A stretch of DNA of 64,000 bases. Origin: Marivirga harenae. Its GTDB lineage: Bacteria > Bacteroidota > Bacteroidia > Cytophagales > Cyclobacteriaceae. Position numbers and translations under genes: made by a program. The stretch covers positions 3,679,501 to 3,743,500 of the forward strand of contig NZ_CP130565.1 of NCBI RefSeq assembly GCF_030534335.1, in the 5' to 3' direction. The notes beneath the pieces are model-generated. The model did no database searches and was not told the DNA's origin. It saw nothing but the letters and a program-made list of their open reading frames with translations. Of the stretch, positions 18,000 through 27,326 are shown one piece after another; position 1 is the first letter of the stretch; each line of letters starts with the position of its first letter.

Positions 18000-19110
18000 T
18001 TTTTATTTTTTGCTGATTAAATGACGAATGAATCCAACCTCCGCCTATCACATCATCTCCTTCGTAGAAAACTGCAGCTTGGCCTGGTGCAATTGCAGGA
18101 ATTCCATTGCCAAAGAATACTTTCATGGTGTCCCCTACTTGTTCAATTACAGCAGGAGCACCGTCATCATTGTATCTAACTTTAGTTACCGTGTCAAGGC
18201 GGTCGTTAAGTGCAGTATATTTACTCATCACTAGGTTTTTAACATACATTCCATCTCTGGAAAGTTCATCAAAAGTACCTAGAACTACTCTATTTTTATC
18301 TTTTTGAATTTCAGTTACATAAACTGGATATCCTAATGCAATTCCCAAACCTTTTCTTTGACCGACAGTATAGAACGGATATCCCTCATGAGTCCCTACT
18401 ACAGTTCCATCCTCAAGAACAAATTCTCCCCCTTTCACTTCTTCTTCCAATCCTTCTACTCTTCTTTTTAAAAATCCTCTGTAATCATTGTCAGGAACAA
18501 AACAGATTTCGTAAGACTCAGATTTATTTACTAATTCGTAAAAGCCCTTATCTTCTGCCATTTTACGAATTTCTGGCTTTGTTAAATCCCCTAATGGTAA
18601 GATTGTTCGGCTTAAACTTTCCTGAGAAACTCCCCAAAGTGCGTAAGATTGATCTTTATTCAAATCCTTCCCTCTGGAAATAACAAACCTGTCGTTTTCC
18701 TCTCTTACTTTGGCATAATGTCCAGTAGCAATATAGTCACAGCCTAATTTGTCTGCCCTTCGTAATAATGAATCCCATTTAATATGGGTATTGCATAAAA
18801 CACAGGGATTAGGGGTTCTTCCAGCCAAATATTCATCGGTAAAATGATCGATTACGTAATCACCAAATTCCTCCCGGATATCCAAAATGTAGTGTGGGAA
18901 ACCCAAATTAACTGCTAAGTTTCGGGCATCATTGATGGAATCCAAGCTGCAACAACCCGTTTCTTTTTTGGAACTGCCAGATGAGGCGTAATCCCATGTT
19001 TTCATTGTCATGCCAATGACCTCATAGCCTTGTTCGTGCAATAGAACGGCTGCCAATGAGCTGTCTATTCCACCGCTCATGGCTACTAATACTCTTCCTT
19101 TTTTGCTCAT
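17974..19110 (-). CDS. mnmA: tRNA-specific 2-thiouridylase
   Basis: This 378-residue enzyme makes s2U34 in tRNA for Lys, Glu and Gln. It has the PP-loop AMSGGIDSSLAA at the N-terminus, the two catalytic Cys in TPNPCVLCN and YEICFVPD, and the ATGHYAKV motif. The C-terminal beta-barrel begins near FYTVGQRKGLGIALG. Length and motif order are normal. The last nine codons or so overlap the start of the lipoprotein gene. The 200-base upstream region contains the hairpin CAGGG-CTGTGAA-CCCTG about 15 bases before the start, of unknown meaning. Confidence 0.96.
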   Translation of the reverse strand: MSKKGRVLVAMSGGIDSSLAAVLLHEQGYEVIGMTMKTWDYASSGSSKKETGCCSLDSINDARNLAVNLGFPHYILDIREEFGDYVIDHFTDEYLAGRTPNPCVLCNTHIKWDSLLRRADKLGCDYIATGHYAKVREENDRFVISRGKDLNKDQSYALWGVSQESLSRTILPLGDLTKPEIRKMAEDKGFYELVNKSESYEICFVPDNDYRGFLKRRVEGLEEEVKGGEFVLEDGTVVGTHEGYPFYTVGQRKGLGIALGYPVYVTEIQKDKNRVVLGTFDELSRDGMYVKNLVMSKYTALNDRLDTVTKVRYNDDGAPAVIEQVGDTMKVFFGNGIPAIAPGQAAVFYEGDDVIGGGWIHSSFNQQKIKNEALSNSI

Positions 19111-19310
19111 AATTCACGTTTTCACAGGGTTCACAGCCCTGCTTTGGTGACACATTTATTTTGTGATGTCAACAACTTTTATTGACAGAAAGGGCAAAGT
19201 TAAGGAGAAAATATATATTTCGTTAAATGATCATGAATTATCGATCAAATTAAAACCAAAAATGCTAGTTCATACGTTCGTGTAGATACATTTAAAATAT
19301 AAATATTTAT

Positions 19311-19895
19311 ATGACACTTCATTCTACAGCTTTAGCCCCCTTATTCAATAAAAAAGACATATTTGGTCGTCAGATTAATTTAGAGGATTATAAAGAAAAA
19401 AAGTTACTTATTGGATTTTTTAGACATGCCGGTTGTCCGTTTTGTAATTTAAGGGTTCATGCTTTAACTAAAGTACATGAAAAATTAAAAGCAAAAGGAC
19501 TAGAAATGATATTCTTTTTCGAATCCAAGGAAAGTGTATTATTGCGAAGCACTTTTCATAAAGAGGTCTCACCAATTCCGCTGATATCGGATCCCGATAA
19601 AGAAATCTATGCTAAATATGGTCTAGAGGAATCAAAAAAAATATCTAGAAATAGCCACATCACAAGCTTTATTCAAACCGCCATTAAGGCTAAGTTTACA
19701 GGTGTCCCTATGAATATGCCTGAAGAGCAGGAGTCTCTAAACACCATTCCTGCCGAATTCTTAGTGGATAAAGGATTGAGACTTAAAAAACTACATTATT
19801 CCAAGAGCCTTACTGATAGACTTGATTTAGATCTGATTGAGAAATTTGCTGATGACAGTAGCATTTTTGAAGAAGAATATAAAGCGGTCTCCTAA
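19311..19895 (+). CDS. peroxiredoxin-like (AhpC/TSA fold) protein
   Basis: This 194-residue thioredoxin-fold protein has an N-terminal segment naming a redoxin start (APLFNKKDIFGRQINL), the redox motif GCPFCNLRV with a CxxC pair near residues 40-43, and a later LISDPDKEIYAKYGLEES segment typical of peroxiredoxin-like proteins. It likely reduces peroxides or disulfides in the cytoplasm; no signal peptide is present. It stands 40 bases before the Nramp-pxpABC genes in the same direction, so it could be co-transcribed, although a functional link is not obvious. Confidence 0.82.
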   Translation: MTLHSTALAPLFNKKDIFGRQINLEDYKEKKLLIGFFRHAGCPFCNLRVHALTKVHEKLKAKGLEMIFFFESKESVLLRSTFHKEVSPIPLISDPDKEIYAKYGLEESKKISRNSHITSFIQTAIKAKFTGVPMNMPEEQESLNTIPAEFLVDKGLRLKKLHYSKSLTDRLDLDLIEKFADDSSIFEEEYKAVS

Positions 19896-19935
19896 GCATT
19901 CCCGATAATTATATTAACTTTTGGCAAAAAAGTGA

Positions 19936-21147
19936 ATGCTAAAAGATTTAAAGCAATTGGGACCAGGAATGATAGTGGCTGCCGCATTTATTGGGCCAGG
20001 TACTGTTACAACTGCTAGCATGGCTGGAGCGGGATATGGTTATACACTGCTATGGGCCATGCTTTTTTCTATCATTGCGACAATAATCCTCCAGGAAATG
20101 ACTTCAAGATTGGGGACGCAAGCAAAAATGGGGCTAGGTGAAGCCATTCGCAAAAAGTCCTCAAGTAGATTCCTAAAATATTTAAGTTATTTTCTGGTAA
20201 TCAGCGCCATTGTGATTGGAAATGCGGCATATGAATCAGGGAATTTGGCTGGCGCAGTCATGGGCTTTGAGAACTTTCCTCAAATTTTTGGAACCAATAT
20301 ATTGTTAATCTTGATTGGTCTTATCGCCTTTACACTATTATTTGTAGGCAAATACAAATATATTGAGCGATTTTTAGTTCTTTTAGTAAGTTTAATGGGA
20401 ATAGTTTTCATTCTTGCAGCTTTACTATTACAACCCTCTTTAATTGAAATCATGGAAGGCCTTTTTATCCCGGTAATTCCTGATAAAGCAGGATTGATGG
20501 TAGTGGGTTTGATTGGCACCACTGTGGTTCCCTACAATTTATTTCTGCATGCATCCGCTAGTAAAACAAAATGGAAAGATGGTGACTCGTTGAAATTATC
20601 AAGGTTTGACACTATCCTTTCCGTAAGTTTAGGCGGAATCATTACGATGGCTATAATGATATCAGCTGCCGTAGCATTTAAAGGAAGCCCTCAAGAAATT
20701 GATGGGATCAGTGCTCTGGGGCATCAACTCGATCCACTTTTAGGAAGTTGGTCATCTCATTTTATTGCTTTCGGATTTTTAGCCGCTGGATTTTCTTCAA
20801 GTATAACAGCACCATTAGCGGCAGCATATGCCACATCAGAGATATTGGATTGGAAACATGGATTAAAAAACAAAAAATTTAAAATGGTGTGGGCTTTTGT
20901 ACTTTTTACAGGTATCATAATTGCTTCACTAGGTTTCCGTCCAACTGCCTTAATTTTATTTGCACAAGTAGCCAATGGATTACTTCTCCCAATTCTGGCC
21001 ATCTATCTTTTATGGATTGTCAATGACAAGGCGCTCATGGGAAAACATGTGAATTCAAAACTCATAAATGTTACTGGCGTTGTGGTTATTATTGTGACTT
21101 TAATTTTGGGAATAAAAAGTATAATTGGTGCATTGGGATTTATATAA
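19936..21147 (+). CDS. Nramp-fold transporter lacking the canonical metal-site motifs
   Basis: This 403-residue membrane protein has about eleven spans and clear Nramp-family sequence, for example IGPGTVTTASMAGAGYGYTLLW in TM1 and GTTVVPYNLFLHAS in TM6. In metal-transporting Nramps TM1 carries DPGN and TM6 carries MPH. Here these are GPGT (Gly20, Thr23) and VPY (Val198, Tyr200), so the acidic, amide and thioether metal ligands are absent. It overlaps pxpA by one base (TAATG), and pxpB and pxpC follow. It therefore more likely carries 5-oxoproline or another organic acid than Mn or Fe. That substrate is inference; the fold assignment is firm. Confidence 0.9.
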   Translation: MLKDLKQLGPGMIVAAAFIGPGTVTTASMAGAGYGYTLLWAMLFSIIATIILQEMTSRLGTQAKMGLGEAIRKKSSSRFLKYLSYFLVISAIVIGNAAYESGNLAGAVMGFENFPQIFGTNILLILIGLIAFTLLFVGKYKYIERFLVLLVSLMGIVFILAALLLQPSLIEIMEGLFIPVIPDKAGLMVVGLIGTTVVPYNLFLHASASKTKWKDGDSLKLSRFDTILSVSLGGIITMAIMISAAVAFKGSPQEIDGISALGHQLDPLLGSWSSHFIAFGFLAAGFSSSITAPLAAAYATSEILDWKHGLKNKKFKMVWAFVLFTGIIIASLGFRPTALILFAQVANGLLLPILAIYLLWIVNDKALMGKHVNSKLINVTGVVVIIVTLILGIKSIIGALGFI

Positions 21148-21911
21148 TGAAGAATATGGCTTCAATAGATATTAATTGTGATTTAGGTGAAAGTTTTGGT
21201 CAGTTTTCAATGGGAAATGACGATGCAATTTTCCCTTATATCAGCTCCTGCAATATTGCTTGTGGATTTCATGGTGGTGATCCTTTACACATAGAAAATA
21301 CTATCAAGAAGGCAATATATTATGACGTGCAAATTGGTGCACATCCCTCCTATCCGGACTTAGCTGGATTTGGAAGGCGTAAAATAAGGCTTTCAAGTGA
21401 TGAATTAAAAGCAACTATTAAGTACCAAATTGCAGCATTGCAAGGCATGGTTAAAAGTTTGGGAGGAGAATTGAAGTATGTAAAAGCCCATGGTGCATTG
21501 TACAATACAATTGCCCATGATAAAAAGGAGGCAGAAGTTTTTCTTAAAGCAGTTAATGAAATCAATCCTAGCCTGGCCATTTTGGGACTTGCTGGAAGTC
21601 CTTTTCAAGAATTCACTCGGAAATTTGGATTCAAGTTTATCAGAGAAGGTTTTTTGGACAGGAAATACCAAGAAGATGGCCAATTGATGTCCAGAAAAGA
21701 AGAGGGATCTGTTTTGCAAAGTGTTGAAGAAAGCATTGAACAATTCCAATCAATAGTCAAAAATGGTGAAGCCAAAACGGCAAGCGGAAGGAAAATCAAC
21801 TTGGAAGTAGATAGTTTATGTATTCATGGAGATAACCCGTTAGCAGAGGATATATTGAAAGCCATACATCAAATAGAAAATAAAATCAGCATAAAAAAAT
21901 TAATACTGTGA
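21147..21911 (+). CDS. pxpA: 5-oxoprolinase subunit A (LamB/YcsF family)
   Basis: This 254-residue protein has the family opening IDINCDLGESFG, then MGNDDAIFPYISSCNIACGFHGGDP and IGAHPSYPDLAGFGRR, followed by KAHGALYN. With PxpB and PxpC it forms the ATP-dependent 5-oxoprolinase that opens 5-oxoproline (pyroglutamate) to glutamate in the cytoplasm. It starts on the last base of the transporter stop codon. A second ATG three codons in, at 21156, is also possible. All three subunits are complete and adjacent. Confidence 0.94.
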   Translation: MKNMASIDINCDLGESFGQFSMGNDDAIFPYISSCNIACGFHGGDPLHIENTIKKAIYYDVQIGAHPSYPDLAGFGRRKIRLSSDELKATIKYQIAALQGMVKSLGGELKYVKAHGALYNTIAHDKKEAEVFLKAVNEINPSLAILGLAGSPFQEFTRKFGFKFIREGFLDRKYQEDGQLMSRKEEGSVLQSVEESIEQFQSIVKNGEAKTASGRKINLEVDSLCIHGDNPLAEDILKAIHQIENKISIKKLIL

Positions 21912-22582
21912 TGGAAATTATTGCTTATGGAGATAATGCTTTGCTCATTAATTTTGAACAAAAGATTGACTCTGAAACTCATCAATTAGTCAAATCTTAT
22001 CATAATGCCATTATTAATATTGAAGAAGTTGTTTATCAAATTCCTGCTTACTGCTCCATTACGGTAGTTTTTGATAATGAATCTATCAATTTTGAAATAT
22101 TAAAAGATAAGATCAAAGAATTAGGCATAAAGCCAGAACAAACTCAATCAAAATCAAAAATCATTGAAATCCCAGTTTGCTATGAAACAGATTATGCCCC
22201 TGACATCGAATCTCTTGCTCAAGATTTAAAATTAAGTCAAGAAGATATCATTTCTTTACATACTAGTCAGACTTATGATGTTTATATGATGGGCTTTTTG
22301 CCTGGATTTCCTTATTTGGGTAAATTACCAAAAGAATTAGAATGTAAACGAAAATCAACTCCACGAAAGTTCGTAAAATCTGGAAGTGTGGGATTAGCAG
22401 GTATTCAAACTGGAATTTACCCTAGCGAGGCACCGGGTGGTTGGCAATTGATTGGTCAAACACCTTTAAAAATATTTAACTCAAGAAAAGAAGAGCCTTT
22501 TTTATTAAAAATGGGTGATCTGGTTAAGTTTTATACTATTTCTGCCACAGAATTTAAAAAGATTCAAGATGAAGCAAAGTGA
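21911..22582 (+). CDS. pxpB: 5-oxoprolinase subunit B (KipI family)
   Basis: This 223-residue protein matches the KipI/PxpB family, with GFLPGFPYLGKLP, the TPRKFVKSGSVGLAG segment and APGGWQLIGQTP. It forms the biotin-independent 5-oxoprolinase with PxpA and PxpC. I place the start at the ATG of 21911, which overlaps the pxpA TGA by one base; a GTG at 21908 is an alternative. Its 3' end overlaps pxpC by 14 bases. Translation of the whole set is probably coupled. Confidence 0.94.
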   Translation: MEIIAYGDNALLINFEQKIDSETHQLVKSYHNAIINIEEVVYQIPAYCSITVVFDNESINFEILKDKIKELGIKPEQTQSKSKIIEIPVCYETDYAPDIESLAQDLKLSQEDIISLHTSQTYDVYMMGFLPGFPYLGKLPKELECKRKSTPRKFVKSGSVGLAGIQTGIYPSEAPGGWQLIGQTPLKIFNSRKEEPFLLKMGDLVKFYTISATEFKKIQDEAK

Positions 22583-23447
22583 ACTGACCTTAATATTTTT
22601 GAAAGCAGGAATGCAAACAACCGTTCAAGATCAAGGAAGAGCAGGTCTGCAACATTTGGGAGTTCCAATTGGAGGAGCGTTAGATAAACGTTCTGCCGAA
22701 TTGGCTAATTATTTGGTTGGTAACAATCAACAAACCCCCGTGCTAGAAATAACCATGATGGGGCCTGAAATTCTATTTGATACAGATGCTTTAGTGGCTG
22801 TAACGGGAGCACAGTTTGATATTTACATTGATAATAGAATTGTAAAAAATGAAGAAGCCTTTCATGTGAAAAGTGGTACGATTGTTAGGTTCGGACAGTT
22901 AAATTATGGATGCAGGGCTTATATGGCCGTTGCAGGTAAATGGAACGCCAAGAAATGGAAAGGAAGTGCTAGCCCTATTTTGCAAGCAGCTGAAGCAACA
23001 CCCGATAGTATAATAAAAAAAGGCTCTAAATTGAAAATTGAATCAGCACATTTGAACAAAAACGGAACTTTAGACAAAAATACTTCAACTCCCCCTTTAG
23101 CCAATAAAATAAGATTAAAAGTAAAAGCTGGACCTGAATTTGAAAACATTTCAAGGACTGCGATCGCAAAGTTCTTTGGCCAAGGTCACCTGATCACTCA
23201 AGATGCCAACAGAATGGGCTATAGATTAAAAACAGAACTAACCGCATTAGAAGAAAAGAAAGAAATGATTTCCTCGGGTATTATTCCGGGAACTGTCCAG
23301 CTTACAAGTAGTGGTCAGCCCATCATACTACTAAATGATGCGCAAACGACAGGTGGATATCCTAGAATTGTGAATATAATTGCTAAGGACTTAGATCAAA
23401 TAGCGCAATTAAAACCTGGTGATGAAATCTGGTTTAGTCTTGAATGA
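22569..23447 (+). CDS. pxpC: 5-oxoprolinase subunit C (KipA family)
   Basis: From the ATG at 22569 this is a 292-residue KipA/PxpC protein with TTVQDQGRAGLQHLGVPIGGALDK at the start and GIIPGTVQLTSSGQPIILLNDAQTTGGYPRI near the end, split across the usual cyclophilin-like fold. It is the third 5-oxoprolinase subunit. The longer frame from 22515 lies inside pxpB and adds a non-family leader, so I reject it. It ends 24 bases before the stop of the convergent PBP gene, and no clear terminator lies between them. Confidence 0.94.
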   Translation: MKQSELTLIFLKAGMQTTVQDQGRAGLQHLGVPIGGALDKRSAELANYLVGNNQQTPVLEITMMGPEILFDTDALVAVTGAQFDIYIDNRIVKNEEAFHVKSGTIVRFGQLNYGCRAYMAVAGKWNAKKWKGSASPILQAAEATPDSIIKKGSKLKIESAHLNKNGTLDKNTSTPPLANKIRLKVKAGPEFENISRTAIAKFFGQGHLITQDANRMGYRLKTELTALEEKKEMISSGIIPGTVQLTSSGQPIILLNDAQTTGGYPRIVNIIAKDLDQIAQLKPGDEIWFSLE

Positions 23448-23471
23448 AATAAACGTTCAAAAAAAAGCTAT

Positions 23472-25796
23472 TTAGTCAGATGACTCGTCCTTTTTGAACA
23501 ACTTCTTAATTCGTTTAAATAATCCTTGATTTTGCTTTCCCTCCTCTTCAAAATTTTTACTTTTTTCCTTGTCAGGATTTGTGAAGAGCTTTTTTAGAAA
23601 TCCATCTTCCTTAATAGGAGGACAGTCCATCAAGCCCTTTGCTTCTTCTGATATACTGGGATATTTGCTCTTACTGTAATGATTTAAGCTAGCATCAGCA
23701 TTTACTTTTTGCATCCATAATCCGAAAATGGGTAAAGCAGAATTAGCGCCCTGTCCAATTGATGTACTTCTAAAACCAATACTTCCTATGTCTGTCCCTG
23801 CCCAACTTAGCACCACCAGATTTGGTAAAAGTCCTACAAACCAACCGTCTCTATTATTTTGAGTGGTTCCAGTTTTACCTGCTATATCATTATTCAATTT
23901 ATATCTCCATCTCAATCTTGATGCAGTGCCTGAATTGACAACTTCTTGCATCATTTTTAAAATCATTTCTTGATTAAGTGTGGAAAACGCTTTTTCATTT
24001 TGCTTCTCTGGCTCAAATTCTGCCAATACAGTTCCTGAACTATTAGTAATCTTTTGTATAAAAAATGGTTCTGAAGATTTGCCATCATTTAAAAAAGAAG
24101 AATAGGCTTTTGCTAATTCAAGCATGGTAAGCTCTGCAGTTCCTAGTGCCAATGAAGGGACTTCGGGCAATTTAGATTCTATTCCAACATTTTCAGCAAA
24201 CTCTAGTAATGATGGAATACCAGTCTCTTCTAATATTTTGACAGAGACAGTATTCATGGATTTCCTTAGCGCTTCCTGCATATTAACATTTACATATGTG
24301 TAATCCTCATCATCGCTATTTGTTGGTTTCCATCCTTCCAAGTTTTCATATGCAACTGCACTGGCAGGAAAGTACTCACAGGGTTTCACTCCATTCTCCA
24401 ATGCATTTAAATACACAAAAGGCTTAAAAGTAGAACCAAGCTGTCTTCTACTTTGTGAAACATGGTCATATTTGAAGTATTCAAAATCAATTCCTCCTAT
24501 CCAGGTTTTAACAGCCCCGGTTTTCGGTTCCATTGCTAAGAATCCAGCTTGCAACGTTTTTAATGCATGCTGAATGCTATCAATAACACTCATAGTTTGT
24601 ACTTCAGCACCCGACCAGTTGAAAACTTGCATTTTCTTTTTCTCCCTCAATATTTGTTGAATTTCCTGCTCGGCTTTCCCTTGTGATTTTAAGGCTTTAT
24701 AATGGTGAGTTCTTTGAATATGCTTTTGATAAACTTCTTTCTTTTTCCAAGGCGCAAGATTGCCCCAATTTTCTTCGAAAGCTTTTTGTAAATTCTGCAT
24801 ATGCGTTTTCATAGCAGTTTCAGCGTATAACTGCATCCTTTTATTTAAGGTAGTATGAATTGTTAAACCATCTCCATATATATCAAGTGATTCGCCAGTT
24901 TCCTTTTCATATTTTTCAGCCCATGAAATCAGGTTCTTCCTTACTTGTTCCCTAAAATAAGGAGCGATCCCCTTGTCCGCCTTCATAGGACGGTAATCTA
25001 ATTCAATATCTTCCTTAACAGCCTTTAAGTATGTCTCTTCACTTATTTTATCATACTTTTTCATTTGGGACAGAACAATATTTCTTCTATCTATACTATT
25101 CTCTGGAAATATTCTTGGATTGAATGTGTAAGTAGCTTTCAAACTTCCTACTAAAATGGCCGATTCGCTTAAATCTAACTTATTTACTGGCTTGTTAAAA
25201 AAAGTGCGTGAAGCGGCCTCAATGCCGAAAGTATTATCTGGAAAACTAACTGTATTTAAATATAAAGTTAGTAGATCCTCTTTAGAATATATTTGCTCCA
25301 ACTCTTGAGCAATAATGGCTTCCTTGATTTTGATTACAAGAATCTCAAATTTATTCGAATATTCACGAGGAAATAAATTCTTTACCAACTGTTGAGATAA
25401 GGTGCTCCCACCTCCGCCCGATCGATCTTGTAGAATTATAGTTTTCACTAAAACTCGTAGCAAACTTCGATAATCAATACCTGAATGCTCGAAAAAACGG
25501 ATATCTTCTGTTGCAACTAAAGCATCGACAAGATGGTCTGGAAAATCAGTAAATTCTACATTAGAGCGAAAATTACGATAAAGGAAGCCAATATTTTCCC
25601 CATTCTCATCCACAATTTCTGTAGCTTGAGAATTTTTAATATTAGTCAAAAACTCTTCATTTGGTAATTTTCCAAACAGGCCAGATTTGATACTATAGAA
25701 AAACAAAACTAGTAGTAAAAACCCGAAGCCAATCAGCAAGGATATGTATTTGATAATTTTGTTCTTTAGACTCTTTTTTCTTTTCTTCTTTGGCAT
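23472..25796 (-). CDS. bifunctional penicillin-binding protein 1A-type (transglycosylase/transpeptidase)
   Basis: This 774-residue inner-membrane protein has one TM (about residues 13-33). The GT51 domain has EDIRFFEHSGIDYRS with the catalytic Glu, GGGSTLSQQLVKNLFP and AIIAQELE. The transpeptidase domain has SxxK as GSTFKPF, SxN as SMNT and KTGT as AGKTGTTQNN. It polymerises and cross-links peptidoglycan in the periplasm. The basic, Lys-rich tail after the transpeptidase domain is probably disordered. All catalytic motifs are intact. It is a single gene, convergent with pxpC and divergent from the Ca3427-like gene. Confidence 0.94.
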   Translation of the reverse strand: MPKKKRKKSLKNKIIKYISLLIGFGFLLLVLFFYSIKSGLFGKLPNEEFLTNIKNSQATEIVDENGENIGFLYRNFRSNVEFTDFPDHLVDALVATEDIRFFEHSGIDYRSLLRVLVKTIILQDRSGGGGSTLSQQLVKNLFPREYSNKFEILVIKIKEAIIAQELEQIYSKEDLLTLYLNTVSFPDNTFGIEAASRTFFNKPVNKLDLSESAILVGSLKATYTFNPRIFPENSIDRRNIVLSQMKKYDKISEETYLKAVKEDIELDYRPMKADKGIAPYFREQVRKNLISWAEKYEKETGESLDIYGDGLTIHTTLNKRMQLYAETAMKTHMQNLQKAFEENWGNLAPWKKKEVYQKHIQRTHHYKALKSQGKAEQEIQQILREKKKMQVFNWSGAEVQTMSVIDSIQHALKTLQAGFLAMEPKTGAVKTWIGGIDFEYFKYDHVSQSRRQLGSTFKPFVYLNALENGVKPCEYFPASAVAYENLEGWKPTNSDDEDYTYVNVNMQEALRKSMNTVSVKILEETGIPSLLEFAENVGIESKLPEVPSLALGTAELTMLELAKAYSSFLNDGKSSEPFFIQKITNSSGTVLAEFEPEKQNEKAFSTLNQEMILKMMQEVVNSGTASRLRWRYKLNNDIAGKTGTTQNNRDGWFVGLLPNLVVLSWAGTDIGSIGFRSTSIGQGANSALPIFGLWMQKVNADASLNHYSKSKYPSISEEAKGLMDCPPIKEDGFLKKLFTNPDKEKSKNFEEEGKQNQGLFKRIKKLFKKDESSD

Positions 25797-25916
25797 GCTG
25801 TTGAATTATCCTGCGAAGAACGGAAAAACAGCTCAAAAAGTGTAATGAAAATGTCATAAAGGGCGAAAAATCAAACAAAACCTGTGATATTTCATTAATT
25901 CAAAAAAGAAAGATTG

Positions 25917-25924
25917 TATGTTTG
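25917..25924 (+). promoter_or_regulatory. Bacteroidota-type -7 box (TATGTTTG)
   Basis: TATGTTTG matches TAnnTTTG exactly and lies 24 bases before the GTG at 25949. A clear TTTG at the -33 position is not seen. The box includes the TTG at 25922, which argues against that codon as the translation start. Confidence 0.5.
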
Positions 25925-25948
25925 TACACTCAAAAAAGGAAGAATACT

Positions 25949-26815
25949 GTGAGTAAAACCATAAGAATAGGCGGAGTACCAGAACATTACAATACACCAA
26001 TCCACCTAGCAATAGAATCCGGAGCCATTAAGAATGAAGGCTTACAAATTGAATGGATAACATTTGAAGGAGGCACAGGCGAAATGAGAGAAGCACTCAT
26101 CAATAATGAAGTTGATATTTGTGCTATTTTAACAGAAGGTATAGTGAGTGGGATTTTACAAGGTGTGCCTGCCAAAATCATCAGCGGTTATGTAAAAAGC
26201 CCACTAATTTGGGGCATACATAGCGGAACAGAAAATCCGATAAGAGACCATAAAGAGATTTACGATAAGCAGTTTGCCATTAGTAGAATTGGATCCGGTT
26301 CACACTTAATGCCAATAGTAGATGCTTTAAATAATGATAAAAAATTAGAGGAATCGCAGTTCAAAATTATCCAAAACCTAAAAGGCGCATTAGCATCACT
26401 TCAAAAGCAGGAAACAGATGTTTTTTATTGGGAAAAGTACACCACCAAGCCTTATGTTGAAAGAGGAGAATTGAAACGTATCGGTGAATATGTAACGCCT
26501 TGGCCCTGCTTCGTATTAGCAGCACATACTGAAATCATTAATGAAAGGCCCAAGGATATATCAAGAGTACTACGGCAAATACAACGTACTTCTGCCATGT
26601 TTATGGAAAATGAAGACGCAGTAAACATGGTTAGTGAACGATTCAAAATTAAAAAAGAAGACGCTGCCAAATGGTATCATGCTACTGAATGGGCTACGGA
26701 CGGCTGGGTTAGTAATAAGATGCTAAAAAATGTAGTATACACCTTAAAAGAAGCTAATATAATTGATGAAATGGCGGATACTGAACAACTCGTTTGGCAA
26801 CGGAATAGTATTTAA
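25949..26815 (+). CDS. Ca3427-like orphan type 2 binding protein
   Basis: This protein has the fold of ABC substrate-binding proteins of the NMT1/nitrate type (VPEHYNTPIHLAIESG, FEGGTGEMREALINNEVDICAILTEG) but no signal peptide and no permease or ATPase neighbours. It resembles the group named after Candida Ca3427, which are cytoplasmic and of unknown ligand. I take the GTG at 25949 (288 residues) rather than the TTG at 25922, because a -7 box covers that TTG and the family sequence starts right after the GTG. The cyclophilin gene follows after 69 bases. Confidence 0.75.
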   Translation: MSKTIRIGGVPEHYNTPIHLAIESGAIKNEGLQIEWITFEGGTGEMREALINNEVDICAILTEGIVSGILQGVPAKIISGYVKSPLIWGIHSGTENPIRDHKEIYDKQFAISRIGSGSHLMPIVDALNNDKKLEESQFKIIQNLKGALASLQKQETDVFYWEKYTTKPYVERGELKRIGEYVTPWPCFVLAAHTEIINERPKDISRVLRQIQRTSAMFMENEDAVNMVSERFKIKKEDAAKWYHATEWATDGWVSNKMLKNVVYTLKEANIIDEMADTEQLVWQRNSI

Positions 26816-26884
26816 AAGTACAGAACACAGAAAAGCAAGCCGGATGATTAAGACTAGTAATTTCAATAAGATTAATATATAATT

Positions 26885-27319
26885 ATGAGCAAAGCAGAAA
26901 TAGTAACGAGCAAAGGCACATTAAAAATTGAATTTTATGATGATGCCACACCCAATACGGTAAAAAACTTTCACAAATTGGCAAAAGAAGGATTTTATGA
27001 TGGTTTAACTTTCCATAGAGTGATTCCCGATTTTGTCGTACAAGGTGGTTGTCCTGATGGAACAGGTGCTGGTGGCCCCGGGTACTCCATTGACTGTGAA
27101 ACAGATGGAGACAAGCAACATCATGAAAAAGGAGTTTTATCAATGGCGCATGCTGGAAAAAACACGGGAGGTTCTCAATTCTTTATCTGTCATAGCAGAC
27201 AAAATACTCAACATTTGGACGGCAAGCACACTGCCTTTGGAAAAGTGTATGAAGGTTTAGATATCATTGATGAAATTCGTCAAGGGGATGTGATGGAGAA
27301 AGTGACGATTTTGGAGTAA
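26885..27319 (+). CDS. cyclophilin-type peptidyl-prolyl cis-trans isomerase
   Basis: This 144-residue single-domain cyclophilin carries the catalytic core [19 protein letters not shown], the FFICHS segment and [11 protein letters not shown]. There is no signal peptide, so it should act in the cytoplasm like PpiB, catalysing proline isomerisation in folding proteins. The only departure is [13 protein letters not shown], a family-typical loop. An inverted repeat eight bases after the stop may serve as a terminator. Confidence 0.93.
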   Translation: MSKAEIVTSKGTLKIEFYDDATPNTVKNFHKLAKEGFYDGLTFHRVIPDFVVQGGCPDGTGAGGPGYSIDCETDGDKQHHEKGVLSMAHAGKNTGGSQFFICHSRQNTQHLDGKHTAFGKVYEGLDIIDEIRQGDVMEKVTILE

Positions 27320-27326
27320 GAAGCTC

